Position numbers and translations under genes: made by a program
The notes under the pieces: model-generated
Database searches by the model: none
The model's input: the letters and a program-made list of their open reading frames with translations, nothing else
What the model was told of the DNA's origin: nothing
Shown: in pieces, positions 9,670-20,539 of the stretch
Layout of the letters: every line of letters starts with the position of its first letter
How positions within the stretch are numbered: position 1 is the stretch's first letter
Origin: Roridomyces roridus
Taxonomy: Eukaryota; Basidiomycota; Agaricomycetes; Agaricales; Mycenaceae
Assembly (NCBI GenBank): GCA_029378245.1
Contig: JARKIF010000017.1
Coordinates: 1,116,001-1,180,000, forward strand
Direction of reading: 5' to 3'
DNA: 64,000 nt

Positions 9670-11958
9670 GAGAGTTAACTTTTTGGCGGGCCAAATTGGC
9701 TTGCGCCCGCGCAAATTGGCTTTTTTGGGGCGGGGGCGGGGATTTTGGTGTGATCACCCGCCCCCGTAATTGGCGTGCAAGCCAAATTTGTCGCCTCTTG
9801 CCAAGCCAAATTTTGAAACTGGCCTGCGTGTCGTGTGAGTCTCCCCGTTGATTTCTTCTCATTCTGACTACATGGGATGCATCGCACATTGTCTCTCTTG
9901 ATCCTCAGACAGCTCTGACGAAGGATATCGTCGCCGTGATCAATCACTGCATTCCGCGACCGTGTAGGCAGAGCTATTTCTAGCTGTGCCGACATCTGCC
10001 TACCCGGCTAGGCACATCAATTTCGGTTGTGCCTAGGTGAGTAAATCAAAACTGTGCCTAGCTGAGCCTACCCTCTGCCTACGCTGTGCCTACATGACCC
10101 CCCTTTTTTGGTCTCACCACCTTTCTCGTGCTCGCTACGGCCTATTCACAAGCTCTGGGGCGTAAAACTGTGTTGCCTGTTGGTTGCCATGATCACCCAT
10201 AGCCGAGAGTCCAAAATAAATCGCATAATCGCGCCGGTGGTGCCGGTGAGCCTTAAATACACTGGGAGCGCCGAAATTGACAGCCGTGAGATTAGCTTGC
10301 TATAAACCGAATTTCACCGAACCCTGGACGCACTCGAGTGGCTGGGGGACCTCCAGAACAAGTTCACGAGCTTTTTTAGCCCCTCAGAGGCCAGATCAAC
10401 GTGAAAAACAGGTAAGTTTGCCTACCTGTGCCTATCCCCATAGGCAAACCCTGTGCCTACACCCCGGCGGAATGCAGTGAATATCCAGCTTGACGGCGAC
10501 AACTTGTACCGAGGAGTATCCGCAATTCTCGCCCGCCGGCTGGCTTGCGGGACTCTGTGAGTACACTTGACCGTCTACTTGTGGCAGACCGGCATGAAAT
10601 GGTGTCCCAGGACGGAAATTAGGTCAAAACATGTTGAACCAACTGCACGCCAAATAGTTCATTCGCTGAGCATTTAAATCTACCAATTCTTGGTTTGTTC
10701 TACTCTTCTGACTGGTGAGATCTGCCCCAAAAGTATACTTGCACATTACAACTGCCGATCCTGCTCATCGAGGCGGCTGAGACGCGCATCTCCACGAGAA
10801 ACGGCGTGTTCAACTCAAGGTCTGCCGAATTTTGATTTAGGATGCTTTGAGAAGCTCATGAGAGCATCACCTTTCCTTAAAAGCCGGAAATCACAGAAAG
10901 AAACCGCGTATTTCTGTTCAACAGCGCACAAGCCAATTTGTCTGATGCCATCAAAACTGGTGTGGATTGGGTTGTGGTCAATTTTCGAAGAGTTCGCGAG
11001 ATAGCAAGGTTGTGAGTGACTCATTCGGAGCTCAAATAGACCCCCTGGTACGCTGAAACACAAACATCAGTGAATTCAGTCGTACAATACGCAAAGTTGA
11101 ACTGGCCAGCTCCCATCACAAGCCAGTTTGTCACCTGCCATCAAACTGGCGGGCGGGCGGATTTCAGTGAGATTGGAATATCCCAGCCCACTCTGGCTCC
11201 CGAAAACAGTGCAGCATGCTCAGACCAATATCGTCCTTCTGTCGAGAGACCGGCTTGCAAGTTGCAACTACGGCACATACTTGTGCTCGAGTCTCGACTG
11301 GAATTGAACAGCAATGAGGGACGAAATGGTTGCGGGCAAAAAAACAGGAACAGCAGTGGAATCAGCCCCGAGTCTCCGCGTCTCTGTGCGGTCAAAATAT
11401 GCATATTCCGCGTGGCCATCGACTAATCATTGAACTTGTATTGACGGAGCTGTACCCACATACGACAAGCCAGGTCGACCCAACTGCTCAAAGGCGCAAG
11501 GCAGATGAGCAAATCGATCGTGACTCGGGTCAAATCGACGAGTAAAGCGTCGAAGAAGGCGGGTCGGAAAGGAACCGTGACGGTCGATGTGCAACAGACT
11601 CCTCGTCGCACTCGTGCTGCAAAGGTGTATTGGATAATATTCTTGAATGAATAGCATCGTCGGCTGGCATCTATCTCCGGTTACAGTTCACTTGTGGGAG
11701 CATTGGAATACGGTCGCGTCGCCAGACGGTGTCGAACACGCGTCGATGAGGTGAGAGTGGTGTCGGAGTCATAGTTATCGAGTAACGACGATAGAGCAGC
11801 ACGGAGGAGCACGAACGACTTACCGTAGTCGTTGACATGGATGCTAAGTGGCACAAGCCAAGCCCACGCCACCCCCGCCCCCGCCCCCGCCCGCCCAGCC
11901 AATTTCAAACTCCGCTAAGCGGCGCAAGCCAATTTGGCACGCCAATATGCAAAGTCTG
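9670..11958 (+). mobile_element. Mutator-like DNA element, left copy (non-autonomous)
   Basis: It begins GAGAGTTAACTTTTTGGCGGG and ends GCCAATATGCAAAGTCTG. The two ends form imperfect terminal inverted repeats of about 38 bp sharing GCCAAATTGGCTTGCGCC. It is flanked by a perfect 10-bp direct repeat, TTCGCGGCAG (9660-9669 and 11959-11968). Many subterminal copies of CAAATTGGCTTG and (C/G)-rich GGGCGGGGGCGGG tracts occur near both ends. A second copy with the same termini lies inverted at 48786-51807. TIRs plus a 9-11 bp duplication fit Mutator-like (MULE) transposons. No transposase reading frame was found, so it is probably non-autonomous. Confidence 0.75.
9945..10479. mobile_element. CACTA-like element nested in the Mutator-like copy (535 bp)
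   Basis: The terminal inverted repeats start CACTGCATTCCGC and continue to GTGTAGGCA on both ends. A perfect 3-bp duplication AAT flanks it (9942-9944 and 10480-10482). The ends are filled with the subterminal motif TGCCTA/TAGGCA in both orientations (about 9960-10095 and 10405-10462). No coding sequence was seen. CACTR termini with a 3-bp duplication are the signature of the CACTA/EnSpm (CMC) group. It lies wholly inside the element at 9670-11958, so it inserted later. Confidence 0.8.
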
Positions 11959-12079
11959 TTCGCGGCAGTTGACTAATGCGATTCCTTAGTCAATGGCCGT
12001 GAACGGGAAATTATCAAGCCTTCGGTCTTGATTCGGTCGGGGTGTAGGCCACAGGCATAAAAAGACTACGCACACCTTC

Positions 12080-13567
12080 ATGTTGTTCCATCTCAATTCC
12101 CATATGTCGTTCTATCCGCCTGCCCCACCGCCGCCCAGCAAACTCGGCATTTACAGGACTCTGTCCCCCCTGGCGGGAATCCACGTTTCACCCCTCCAGC
12201 TCGGCGCTGCCAACATCGGGGACAAGTGGAATGCCAGTTTCGGCGAGATGTCCAGGGAGTCGAGCTTCAAATTGCTGGACGCGTACTTTGATCAAGGCGG
12301 GAATTTTATCGACACGGCAAACAGCTAGTACGGATTTCGTCCTTTTATTTCGTGGGCAGCGACCCTGATGCATCATCTGTTTGCAGCCAGGAGGAGACGT
12401 CTGAAATGTTCATTGGAGAATGGGCAGAGAAGCGGGGCATCCGCGACCAGCTTGTTATTGCTACCAAGGTGGTGTCCCTCCCTTCAAATTCATTCTCCAA
12501 CTGACCCGCCGGCAGTACACCACGAACTACAAATCCGCCGATGACACAATCTCTAAGAAGGTTACCTACGTGGGGAATAATGTCAAATCCATGCACATCA
12601 GCGTCGAAGCCAGTCTCAAGAAACTGCGCACGACATATATCGACATTCTGTATGTGCATTGGTGGGATTGGGCTACGGGTGTGGAGGAGGTGATGAACGG
12701 ATTGCATAATCTCGTTGTGCAGGGAAAGGTGTTGTACCTGGTACGTGGCGGTTCTTTCGACTCGAGATGTTTTAATTCAACTTGAACCGCGGGCAGGGCA
12801 TCTCGGACGCCCCGGCGTGGGTCGTCTCGCAGGCGAATCAGTACGCGCGTGATCACGGGAAGACGCCGTTTGCGATTTACCAGGGCGCGTGGAACGTCAT
12901 GGAACGCTCTTTCGAGCGAGAGATTATTCCTATGGCTCGGGCTCACGGTGAGTTGCTGTAGCATTTCTCGGTGCACCTGATAGCTTACTCCGCTCAGGAC
13001 TTGCGCTCGCGCCGTGGAATGTTGTTGGAGGCGGAAAGTTCCGCACCGATGCCGAGGAAGAACGTCGTCGCACGACTGGAGAAAATGGGCGTACAATGAT
13101 AAGTCCCCAATGGGAGAGGACCGAAGATGAGAAAAGGGTGTCCGCTGCTCTTGAAAAGGTTGCGGGCGAGGTGGGAACGAAGAGTATCACTGCGGGTGCG
13201 TCCTTCTCCCGCTCCCTGCGATGAACTTTTGCTGAATGACTCCAGTGGCAATCGCCTACGTGATGCAAAAGGTGCCGTACTGCTTCCCAATCATCAGTGG
13301 TCGCAAGGTCGAGTACCTCCTCTCGAACCTCGAAGCTCTCGACATTTCGTTGTCCCCGGAGCAGATGACCTACCTCGAGAGTGTCACTCCTCTCGACCCT
13401 GGCTTCCCTAGCAACTTCATCGTTAGTTTTTCTCAACTTTGTTCGTCATTGCGTATACTCACGGTTGTTTTTAGGGAGATGGAACTACTCATAATTTCCT
13501 TCTGAAATCGGCAGCTAATCTTGAGAAGAAGCTGTTGCTCGAGCCGATTCGGCCTGCCAAGAACTAG
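12080..13567 (+). CDS. Aldo-keto reductase, aryl-alcohol dehydrogenase type
   Basis: Seven exons: 12080-12327, 12387-12468, 12516-12740, 12797-12947, 12998-13195, 13246-13421 and 13475-13567 (TAG). All introns are 47-59 bp and keep the frame. The product is a cytosolic TIM-barrel NADPH-dependent reductase of about 390 residues. Landmarks: [12 protein letters not shown], then [14 protein letters not shown] with the catalytic Asp and Tyr, [29 protein letters not shown] with the catalytic-region His, [14 protein letters not shown], and the C-terminal NADP-binding part [22 protein letters not shown]. This matches fungal aryl-alcohol dehydrogenases (AKR9-like), which interconvert aromatic aldehydes and alcohols, often in lignin-related or secondary metabolism. 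An internal ATG at 12104 ([11 protein letters not shown]) is an equally good start. Confidence 0.88.
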
Positions 13568-14063
13568 ATAAATGTATTTGATTGTTGTATGCACGCATAG
13601 TCTCCGCTTGAGCTTTCCTTCACCGAAATTTTAATATCGCTACCGAATGAAACTCCCGGATTCCGAGTCTTAAAATTTATTTTAAGCTCGGTCTTATCGG
13701 GCGTTTTCCCGCCAGAGTGGGGTCGCATTTTTTTCGATGACGTCAGTGTCGGTGGTGGGATCACTTCCATTTAAGGTAATTGCTGAACCTTTAGGTTTGG
13801 CTACTCTAGACAAGATGAGTTTCGGACAGTTTTGCTACAAGTACAAATAGCAACGGAGTCATTTTCACTTAGTCATTGTCATTTCCACAGCGAATTTGGC
13901 TGGCTCATATACCGCGGTGCTTGACATCGACCCCAACTGACCAACACATTGAATACATTTGACTTTCGCTGCTTCCAGTGTGTGTCCACTTTCCTTCTAC
14001 CTGCAAATTGCACGGCCCTCAGCCTTTTCGAGATTAGCCGAATGATACCGATCTGACACCTCC
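13568..14063. other. Intergenic with an AT-rich palindrome
   Basis: No gene is seen. At 13662-13690 there is a near-perfect palindrome, CCGAGTCTTAAAATTT then ATTTTAAGCTCGG, possibly part of the 3' region of the reductase gene or a repeat end. Confidence 0.4.
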
Positions 14064-15591
14064 GTGATTCCGGTCGCCATGCTGCATCTTCCTTTCTCCT
14101 TGCTTTCTCAAATTCTCCCCACCATCGCCCACCATGTCTCGGCCTCTCACAATGTTCTCTGGCATGCCCGTCTCCGCCACGTTAACATGGATGCTGCTAC
14201 TTCCTATATCTCCCTCGCTTGGGTCTTGGATTCTGGTCTGCACACTCGGAACTTTCCGGCGGCTGGTCTGCTAGCGCTCCCATACGACGGCGGCGTCTTC
14301 TCAATGTCAACCGAGCTGGCGATTTCGGCCTCTCTCTCCCATGACCTCGTGTTAGGCCTGGACTGGTACAGCTCTGTGTGCACCACAGCTCCCCAGATAC
14401 TCGGACTCTTGACCCTCGCCGCCCTTGATTTACATCTGCCGCTATCCACCGCCGTCTCCGGATCTGTATCCGTCATGCCGGGTGCGCTTCATTTCCCCGT
14501 CTCTTCATCCGCTGATACCCTGTCCAGACGCCATTGTTGCACCAGCGTCTCACTCGTCGACACCAAGTACGCGAGGTGTCGATGATGTGTCCACCCCTCG
14601 TACGCGAAGGGTTAACACCCGTACGCGGGATGTTCTTGATAACAATGATTTTATTACCCATGAAAATGAAACTGTTACCTCTTCGTTCCATGACCCTTTC
14701 GTGATGTTGTCGAATTCTGATAAAACTTTGGTCATATGCTACCATGTCAATGAGAAGTGTGTTCCTGCCGCTGAGCTGAGAAAGCTGGTTGCTCATCATC
14801 AAGGTTTGTCCTTGCCGCTCACAGTGAATATTTACAAAATTGCTGAAACTCTGAGGTTTGAGTTCATTGGTCGTAAATGTACGTCTGCATGTCTTGTCTA
14901 TGATTCAGATGCAAGATCTGCCGGATTGTATACTGCCGGGGGTTCCTCTTTCTTTAGCTCAACTGCGAGAGTGTTCCCTCGTCCTTGCAATTGGTCTCCG
15001 ATGTGTGTCCCAAAAACATGGAACTGTAGAGTCATCCATAGTCCTCGGAAGCGTCCTCGTCTACCTCTGGCGACTGATTCAACCCTGTCCGAGTTTCCGA
15101 TCATCCTAACTCGACAACAAAAGGATGATATTGTGACAGAATTTCGTGTGAGTACTGACAATGCTGCCCTGAACCGATATGAATGTTCATTCTGCGGTAC
15201 ATTCGAGGCAGCCGTCAAGACGTGGCAGCCGAGTCAACTCAATATTACACTTCTAGACAAAATCCTGAAGGTTCAGCTCCGCCTCGCAAGAGGCATAATC
15301 CAAGGTCATTTTTCGATCATTTTGGCTCTTTTTGGGATACTCCTCAGTCATTCCCTCTTACGCCTTGAACATGTATCTCGCTCAGTTCCGCCGGTCTGCG
15401 TGTTACCATCTCCGCCGCTCAAAGTCAACGGAAGCAGAACGGCATCGGTCCGACCGGACCAGTTCACCATGCAGAGTGCTCAGTGCTCGACCGTGGCGGC
15501 CATTTCAAATCTCCGCTACTCTATGCACGACAAAGTTTTCCTTCTCCCATACAGTACTCTGGTTCACTTCATCAATCCCTCGGCTGAGTGA
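14064..15591 (+). pseudogene. Degenerate transposon gene fragment, Helitron-associated type
   Basis: Two overlapping open frames (14064-14585 and 14425-15591) read like pieces of one decayed protein. The first has SLAWVLDSGLHTRNF and LALPYDGGVFSMST...LVLGLDWY. The second has PAAELRKLVAHHQGLSL, CTSACLVYDSD and FPIILTRQQKDDIVTEF followed by a Cys pair (YECSFCGTFE). As I recall it, this order resembles the N-terminal region of Helitron-associated proteins in agaricomycetes, upstream of the rolling-circle domain. The Rep and helicase parts are absent: after about 15590 the frame dissolves. It is broken by at least one frameshift. Confidence 0.35.
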
Positions 15592-16140
15592 CATTGCTTC
15601 AATTTACCATTTCCACGGCACTTGCCAACGCCATCTGGATTCTACCAAGTACTCATGTGCAGCCTTGCACATCTCCCTGGCTCATGGGACTATAAAGTGT
15701 GTGAATATAGTCCATTGCCTCCCTTGTCGCCATTGGCCAAGTTCCAACATTGTTCTGTCCCCTGTTGCCAGCTCTGGCCACAAATTGTACACTTCCGCCG
15801 TCACTGCTATTAAATAATTTTTCAGTGCTCCCTTGATCAAAGTTCTCCCCTTGCATCCCCCCACCATCCCCATCATTAATGGTTGTCAGCAACCTTCCCC
15901 TACCTTCCCGAGTGCCAGCTGAACCACCCAGACTCGGATTGCCATGCGCAGCAATGGCCCTTAAAGGCAGGTATCTCACTTGAGTCTGGTAGCAACAGGG
16001 CAGTACAGTATTCATCGCAATCAAGTGAACATTTGGCGGCGCCAGCGAGTTGAGTTTCAATCTGAACAACTACAGGCAAAATCCCAATTTCAAACGCTCA
16101 CTCACATTGTCATGGGAAGACATGCGTCGCACAAATCGGC
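15592..16140. other. Intergenic, no gene seen
   Basis: No supported gene. Composition is mixed, possibly the continuation of the degenerate element to the left. Confidence 0.3.
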
Positions 16141-16149
16141 CCAAACATG

Positions 16150-16815
16150 TTGGTCTGGTCGCTGTTCGATCCAGGTCCCCAAGTCATGTTTGCCCAAGAA
16201 CGAGATAGAAGGGCTAAATGGTTGAATACCGCCTGAGTTCTGTCTTCCATGTCCTTCAATGCAAGAGTGCCGGTTCGATTCTGGCTCATGTGATGTCGTC
16301 ATCACAAACGAATCGCCTATCTTTTGCCCCCTGACTCGGTGGGGCCAGCTCAAGCCAAGATACAAATGTTTCCATACCCCTGGGAATTCAGACATGCGAA
16401 ACGCTTGCGTTCAATCGACGACGACACCCTGTTCGATTCAGTTTGGCGCCATCAGGTTGCCCGTGTGCATTTTTCGATTCAATCCTGTCCGACACACCGA
16501 AACTGACCAGCATTCCGATTGCATTTTCTATACGTGGGAAATCCGGCGTGCACAAAGAAAGAAGCAACTCAGAAATGATACCATATTAGTCGGCTGGCTG
16601 TCAGATAGAGTCGCCAGTCTCTACTGTCCGTTCGATTCGGGCCTGAGGCCTGAAGCGGAGAAGCCACACATCTTTTTGCTTGGCAGTACCAGGTTCCAGC
16701 AACCAAATAAACCCAGATTGAAGCCAGAAATACAATCTTACAGGTGACCTGTGGGATGTCTGCCCGTGTTCCAAGTTCTCTTAAACGACGACTCGCCTGT
16801 TCGATTCAGGTCTTC
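16150..16815 (+). other. Cluster of tRNA T-arm-like sequences
   Basis: Five or six copies of a T-loop TTCGATY lie between short complementary stems. They are at 16165-16171 (weak stem), 16274-16280 (GCCGG/CTGGC), 16432-16438 (partial stem), 16473-16479 (weak), 16631-16637 (GTCCG/CGGGC) and 16800-16806 (GCCTG/CAGGT). For the last, an upstream GTGGGAT pairs 6 of 7 with TCTTCCAC, giving an acceptor-like stem. Several are followed within 30-50 nt by T4-T5. Spacing is about 160-200 bp. They look like a second, more decayed array of tRNA-like genes, but no complete cloverleaf was found. Confidence 0.4.
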
Positions 16816-16999
16816 CACATATTGCGTGAGTATTTCTGGTTTTTCCTCCCTGCCTGTCGAACATAGTACACAAGAACGGAACAGCATTCCGAATCCCAAC
16901 GAATACAGCAAGTAAATACCAATACATCTCTACACCCCTCCCCCTCCCCCCCCCCCCACTACACTACACTACACTATACTCTTACATCCCTCTAAAAAT

Positions 17000-19900
17000 C
17001 TACCCAAATATGGCTACAAACGCAGCCGCAGCATTATCTCCGTCCTACATCTCTTTAGCCCACAGCAGAGGAAGGAAGGAAGCAGGGGAACGCACCTTGA
17101 GCGGAGTCACATGCATCATCCCAAACCTGTTCCTCGAACTATCATTATTGCGCGTCTTCATTTCCGTCAGCATCGAGACTCGAGAACTCGAAAACACTCA
17201 TAGACCGGAACCGGTCTGTCTATGAGAGTGTCTATCGACACTCGTTCATAGACAGGCTGGATTCGAGCCTAAAACACTCACCAAAATCCCCTTGCCAGGA
17301 ACCTTTACCCCACAATACAACGAACACGGCACACCCCTCCTCACAGCATCCTTCATCTCCTCCCTCAGTCTCCGCGTCTCATTCCGATCCTCGCTGGCAG
17401 CCGTTAGTAAAGAGGCGACATCGCTCCGGATGAGTACTGATCCGACGAGTTCACGTTGGGTGCGCGTGGGGAGACCGAGGAACGCTGCAGTCGAGATTCA
17501 GCGGGGAGGGAAGATAGGGAGGGAGGGACGTACTCAACATCTGCGGCGAGACAAACGTAATCTCGCGTTTCTTGGCTTTGAATATCAGCACCTAGAACTC
17601 TGCTCAGTTTCTTCTTTGAAAGGAAAGGAAAATGAATACGCACCTTGTTATACGTATTCTGGAAAACCGAATACTGATCACCCAATCCCCTGGCTCCAGC
17701 CGTGATCATCGCCTCCGCACCAGCGATAACCTGCTTCCCCTCAGGCTTCCCCGGACCCATCGACGCCGTCCGTCCGAATAACCCCTTGAGAAACCCACCT
17801 CCACCGCCGGAACTGGAACCACAGCCAGAACCAACGACAGCACCCGCCGCCGTCAGGCGTGTACCAGGCTCGGACGCAGACTGACGTATTCGACCCGGTA
17901 TACTACTCGTACTCGCACCACCTTGTTCGTGCAACAGCGCTAGCGCTGGCGAGGGATGAAAGTGATTCTGCCCCGAGGCAGAATCCCCACCACCACCGAG
18001 TAGAGCGCCCGCACCTTTATCAGTAGCGAGCAACCCAGTAACGTTCGCCTGCCCGCCGATGAAATACACGACATTGCCCAGAGTGTCCCGCACGGGGATG
18101 ATACACAGGAGCTACAATGGTTTGTGGGTCGTTGTTTGATTGCGGAGAGGAGTGACTTACGCAATAAAAGGGCTCGCCGTTTCGACGGTAGTTGAGCAAA
18201 AGCTCGGTGCAGCCTTGAGACAAAGGAGTTGATTGGTTGCGAACAAATTTGAAAGAGTCAAATAAATCACACCTTTGCCCGAATTCAACCCATCCCGAAT
18301 CCTCTGCACACTCGCAGGAGGGGTACCCGGTCCTTGCAAAAATCCTAATAAACCCAACTCGTCAGCAAAACCACAATCCCTCAAAGCAACTAACGGCAAC
18401 TCACGACAATTTCTCCCAACAATCTGCGCCCTCGGATACCCCGTAACCTCAACAAACCCATCCGAAGCCAACACGATAGGATGATCCGGCAGCCTTGGGT
18501 TCGTAAGCACAAAAGCATCGCCCAAACCCGCTGTCCCTTGAGCCCCAGATGCAGAAAAGAGGTTCGCTTTCCCGAGCGTGACGTGCGTTTCTTGGATTAT
18601 CTTGTGTTTGATGTAACGCTACCAGGATAGTTCACATATGAGGGGAAGGGAAGGAAGAGAGTAAGCGCACCTGAAAATGATCCTGATACATCCCATCCAA
18701 CAACTCCCCCTGCGCCCTCCCCAAGACAGGCGCTACATCAGCTCCAATGAGCCTTTGCAATCCCACCAACAGTTCCCGCCGAATCTCATTCGAGAGCTTC
18801 ACGCGCGATTCGGGCGGACCAGACATGTGTAGTTCTGGAAGGGCGTTTAGTTTGGAGACGATGAGTAAACCAATAACGCACCTCTCAACGCCGTCGAATG
18901 CATCTTCAGAACATCAACCTCCTGGGCAAGAAACCGCGCATCCGTCCAGAAATCAAGCTCCCCCTCCGTCCCACTCGCCGCCAGAAATTCACGGAATCTG
19001 TGAGGATGTGATCAAGATGTCACCGTTAGTCCACAGTAGAAACACACCTCATCCTCGCGAGCGGATCATCCAACATCCTCTTGAAAAGCTCCGGACTCAT
19101 CAACGCACGCAACGTATAATCCACATCCCGCTGTACGAGCTCCGTCGGCATCGCCGTCAACCCCAGGAAGCTCGCCGTAGTCTTCCCACGACGTCCAGCG
19201 CTGCTTGCACTTCGTACAGAAGAAGCCGCGCGCGATTGCGAACGGGCCGTAGTCGCTGTACCTGAGGGGGCAGAGTACGAGTATGAGGCAGCGGGTGAGA
19301 TGTAGGGCATCGTTGGAGGAAGAAGAGGTTCGGGTGCCCAACGGCCGTCGGCATCCGAGACAGATGCTGAAGATGGGAGTGTCTCGGGCTTGCCTTTGCG
19401 CGCAGGTCGACTGAGATGCTCCTCCCCCACGTCGGATGCCTCGCCCTCTTCATCGTCATCGTCACCCTCTTCCTCAGAAGAACTAAAGTCGATGAGCGAC
19501 ACGTGAGATGGCGAGGTGCGCATCCTCCCCGGACGAGAAGGCGTAGGCGGAGGCTTTAACAGCGACGTCTTGACATGCTTGCCTTGACCCGTACCAGCAG
19601 AAGACGTAGAAGCACCGGATTTTCGGCGTGGGCGGGAAGGTTCGTGGGGAGGTGTGGGAAGTTGCCCCGCCTCTGATGAAATCGAAGTTGTCATCGAAAA
19701 CAAGAGACTCGTCCGGCGGCCGGGTGTGATTGGAAGCTGCGCCTCGATTGGAGTCGGCGGTGTGACTACCTCGGGCAGAGTCGGCATGATGGGGGCGAGG
19801 GTCGAGGGCGGTGCTGCAGTTGTAACGATGGCGGATTCGGGTACAGCGGTGGTGGTGGATGTCGACGGGTTGACGACAGTGGGCTTGACATGCACCCAGG

Positions 19901-20231
19901 TTCCACCGCTAGCCGGTGCGGATGCGCGCTTGGTGAGGGTACCAGGGACAGGAGTCGTCGCATGCAGTGAGGTCCGTTGTTGATGCAGCGGGATGGCGGG
20001 AAGCTCGGCAGACGATGGGGGCGTCAGTGGTGCATATTCCACTGGAACACGGATGGTGAGCTTGCGCTGGGGGAGAGCCAGATTGTCGACGGCTGTGGAG
20101 AGGAGTGGCATCAGTCAATGAAGCGAAGAACGAGTGGGCTAAGGCGTACATGGTGCAGAGATGGATCCAACACTGACAACACGGCTGACGGGCGTCATGG
20201 GCAGACTATCGGTGGCGGCGTCGTCGCTCAT
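17000..20231 (-). CDS. RGS-LOV blue-light receptor
   Basis: It starts MSDDAATDSLPMTPV (ATG at 20229-20231). A short intron leads into a long Ser/Pro-rich exon (about 20093-19049). An RGS domain follows (MPTELVQRDVDYTLRALMSP, FREFLAASGTEGELDFW, YQDHFQRYIKHKI), then a LOV domain. The LOV core is complete after splicing: NPRLPDHPIVLASDGF, EVTGY, GRNCRFLQGPGT with the flavin-adduct Cys, NYRRNGEPFYC and PVRDTLGNVVYFIGGQ. An intron splits the core exactly in GRNCR. The C-terminal tail (LFKAKKREITFVSPQ ... RNNDSSRNRFGMMHVTPLK ... FVAIFG) ends with TAG at 17000-17002. RGS-LOV proteins are flavin photoreceptors; the fungal member BcLOV4 binds anionic membranes in blue light. The protein probably tunes G-protein signalling by light. 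Exon borders in the RGS region are approximate. Confidence 0.88.
17195..17262. repeat. Hairpin repeat in an RGS-LOV intron
   Basis: Two overlapping near-perfect hairpins. 17195-17230 pairs CACTCATAGAC with GTCTATGAGAGTG. 17216-17255 pairs CTGTCTATGAGAGTGTC with GACACTCGTTCATAGACAG around TATC. It sits inside an intron of about 115 bp near the 3' end of the gene, longer than most introns in the gene. The CTGTCYATGAG arm matches the palindromic repeat at 4356-4512. Confidence 0.7.
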
Positions 20232-20539
20232 GGAGGACAAGAGGGAAAGGGATGAATCATGATGACCCCTCTCTTGCGCTGTGTTAGGAGAAGGGGTTTG
20301 GTTCCGGGGCTATACTGATCCAGAACGTCGTCGGTATTCGGTCTTTAATGGTGGGAATCGCCAGAAGCCCACAACTCGTCGTCGGTCGATGTGGTCAGAA
20401 GCAAGTGGCCCGTGGGATTCCACAGATCACGCGATTGCTGACCTCAGCATCATCTCTTTCTTTACGACTCCCATCTTGATTCTTCAATGGCCTCTGCATC
20501 GACATCCCGTCCATTGTCCACTCTGGCAGACGTTGGAGC

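Noticed and set aside
9670..11958. Helitron or LTR retrotransposon as identity of the inverted pair
   Set aside because: Clear terminal inverted repeats and 10-bp duplications exclude Helitrons (no duplication) and LTR elements (4-6 bp, direct terminal repeats).
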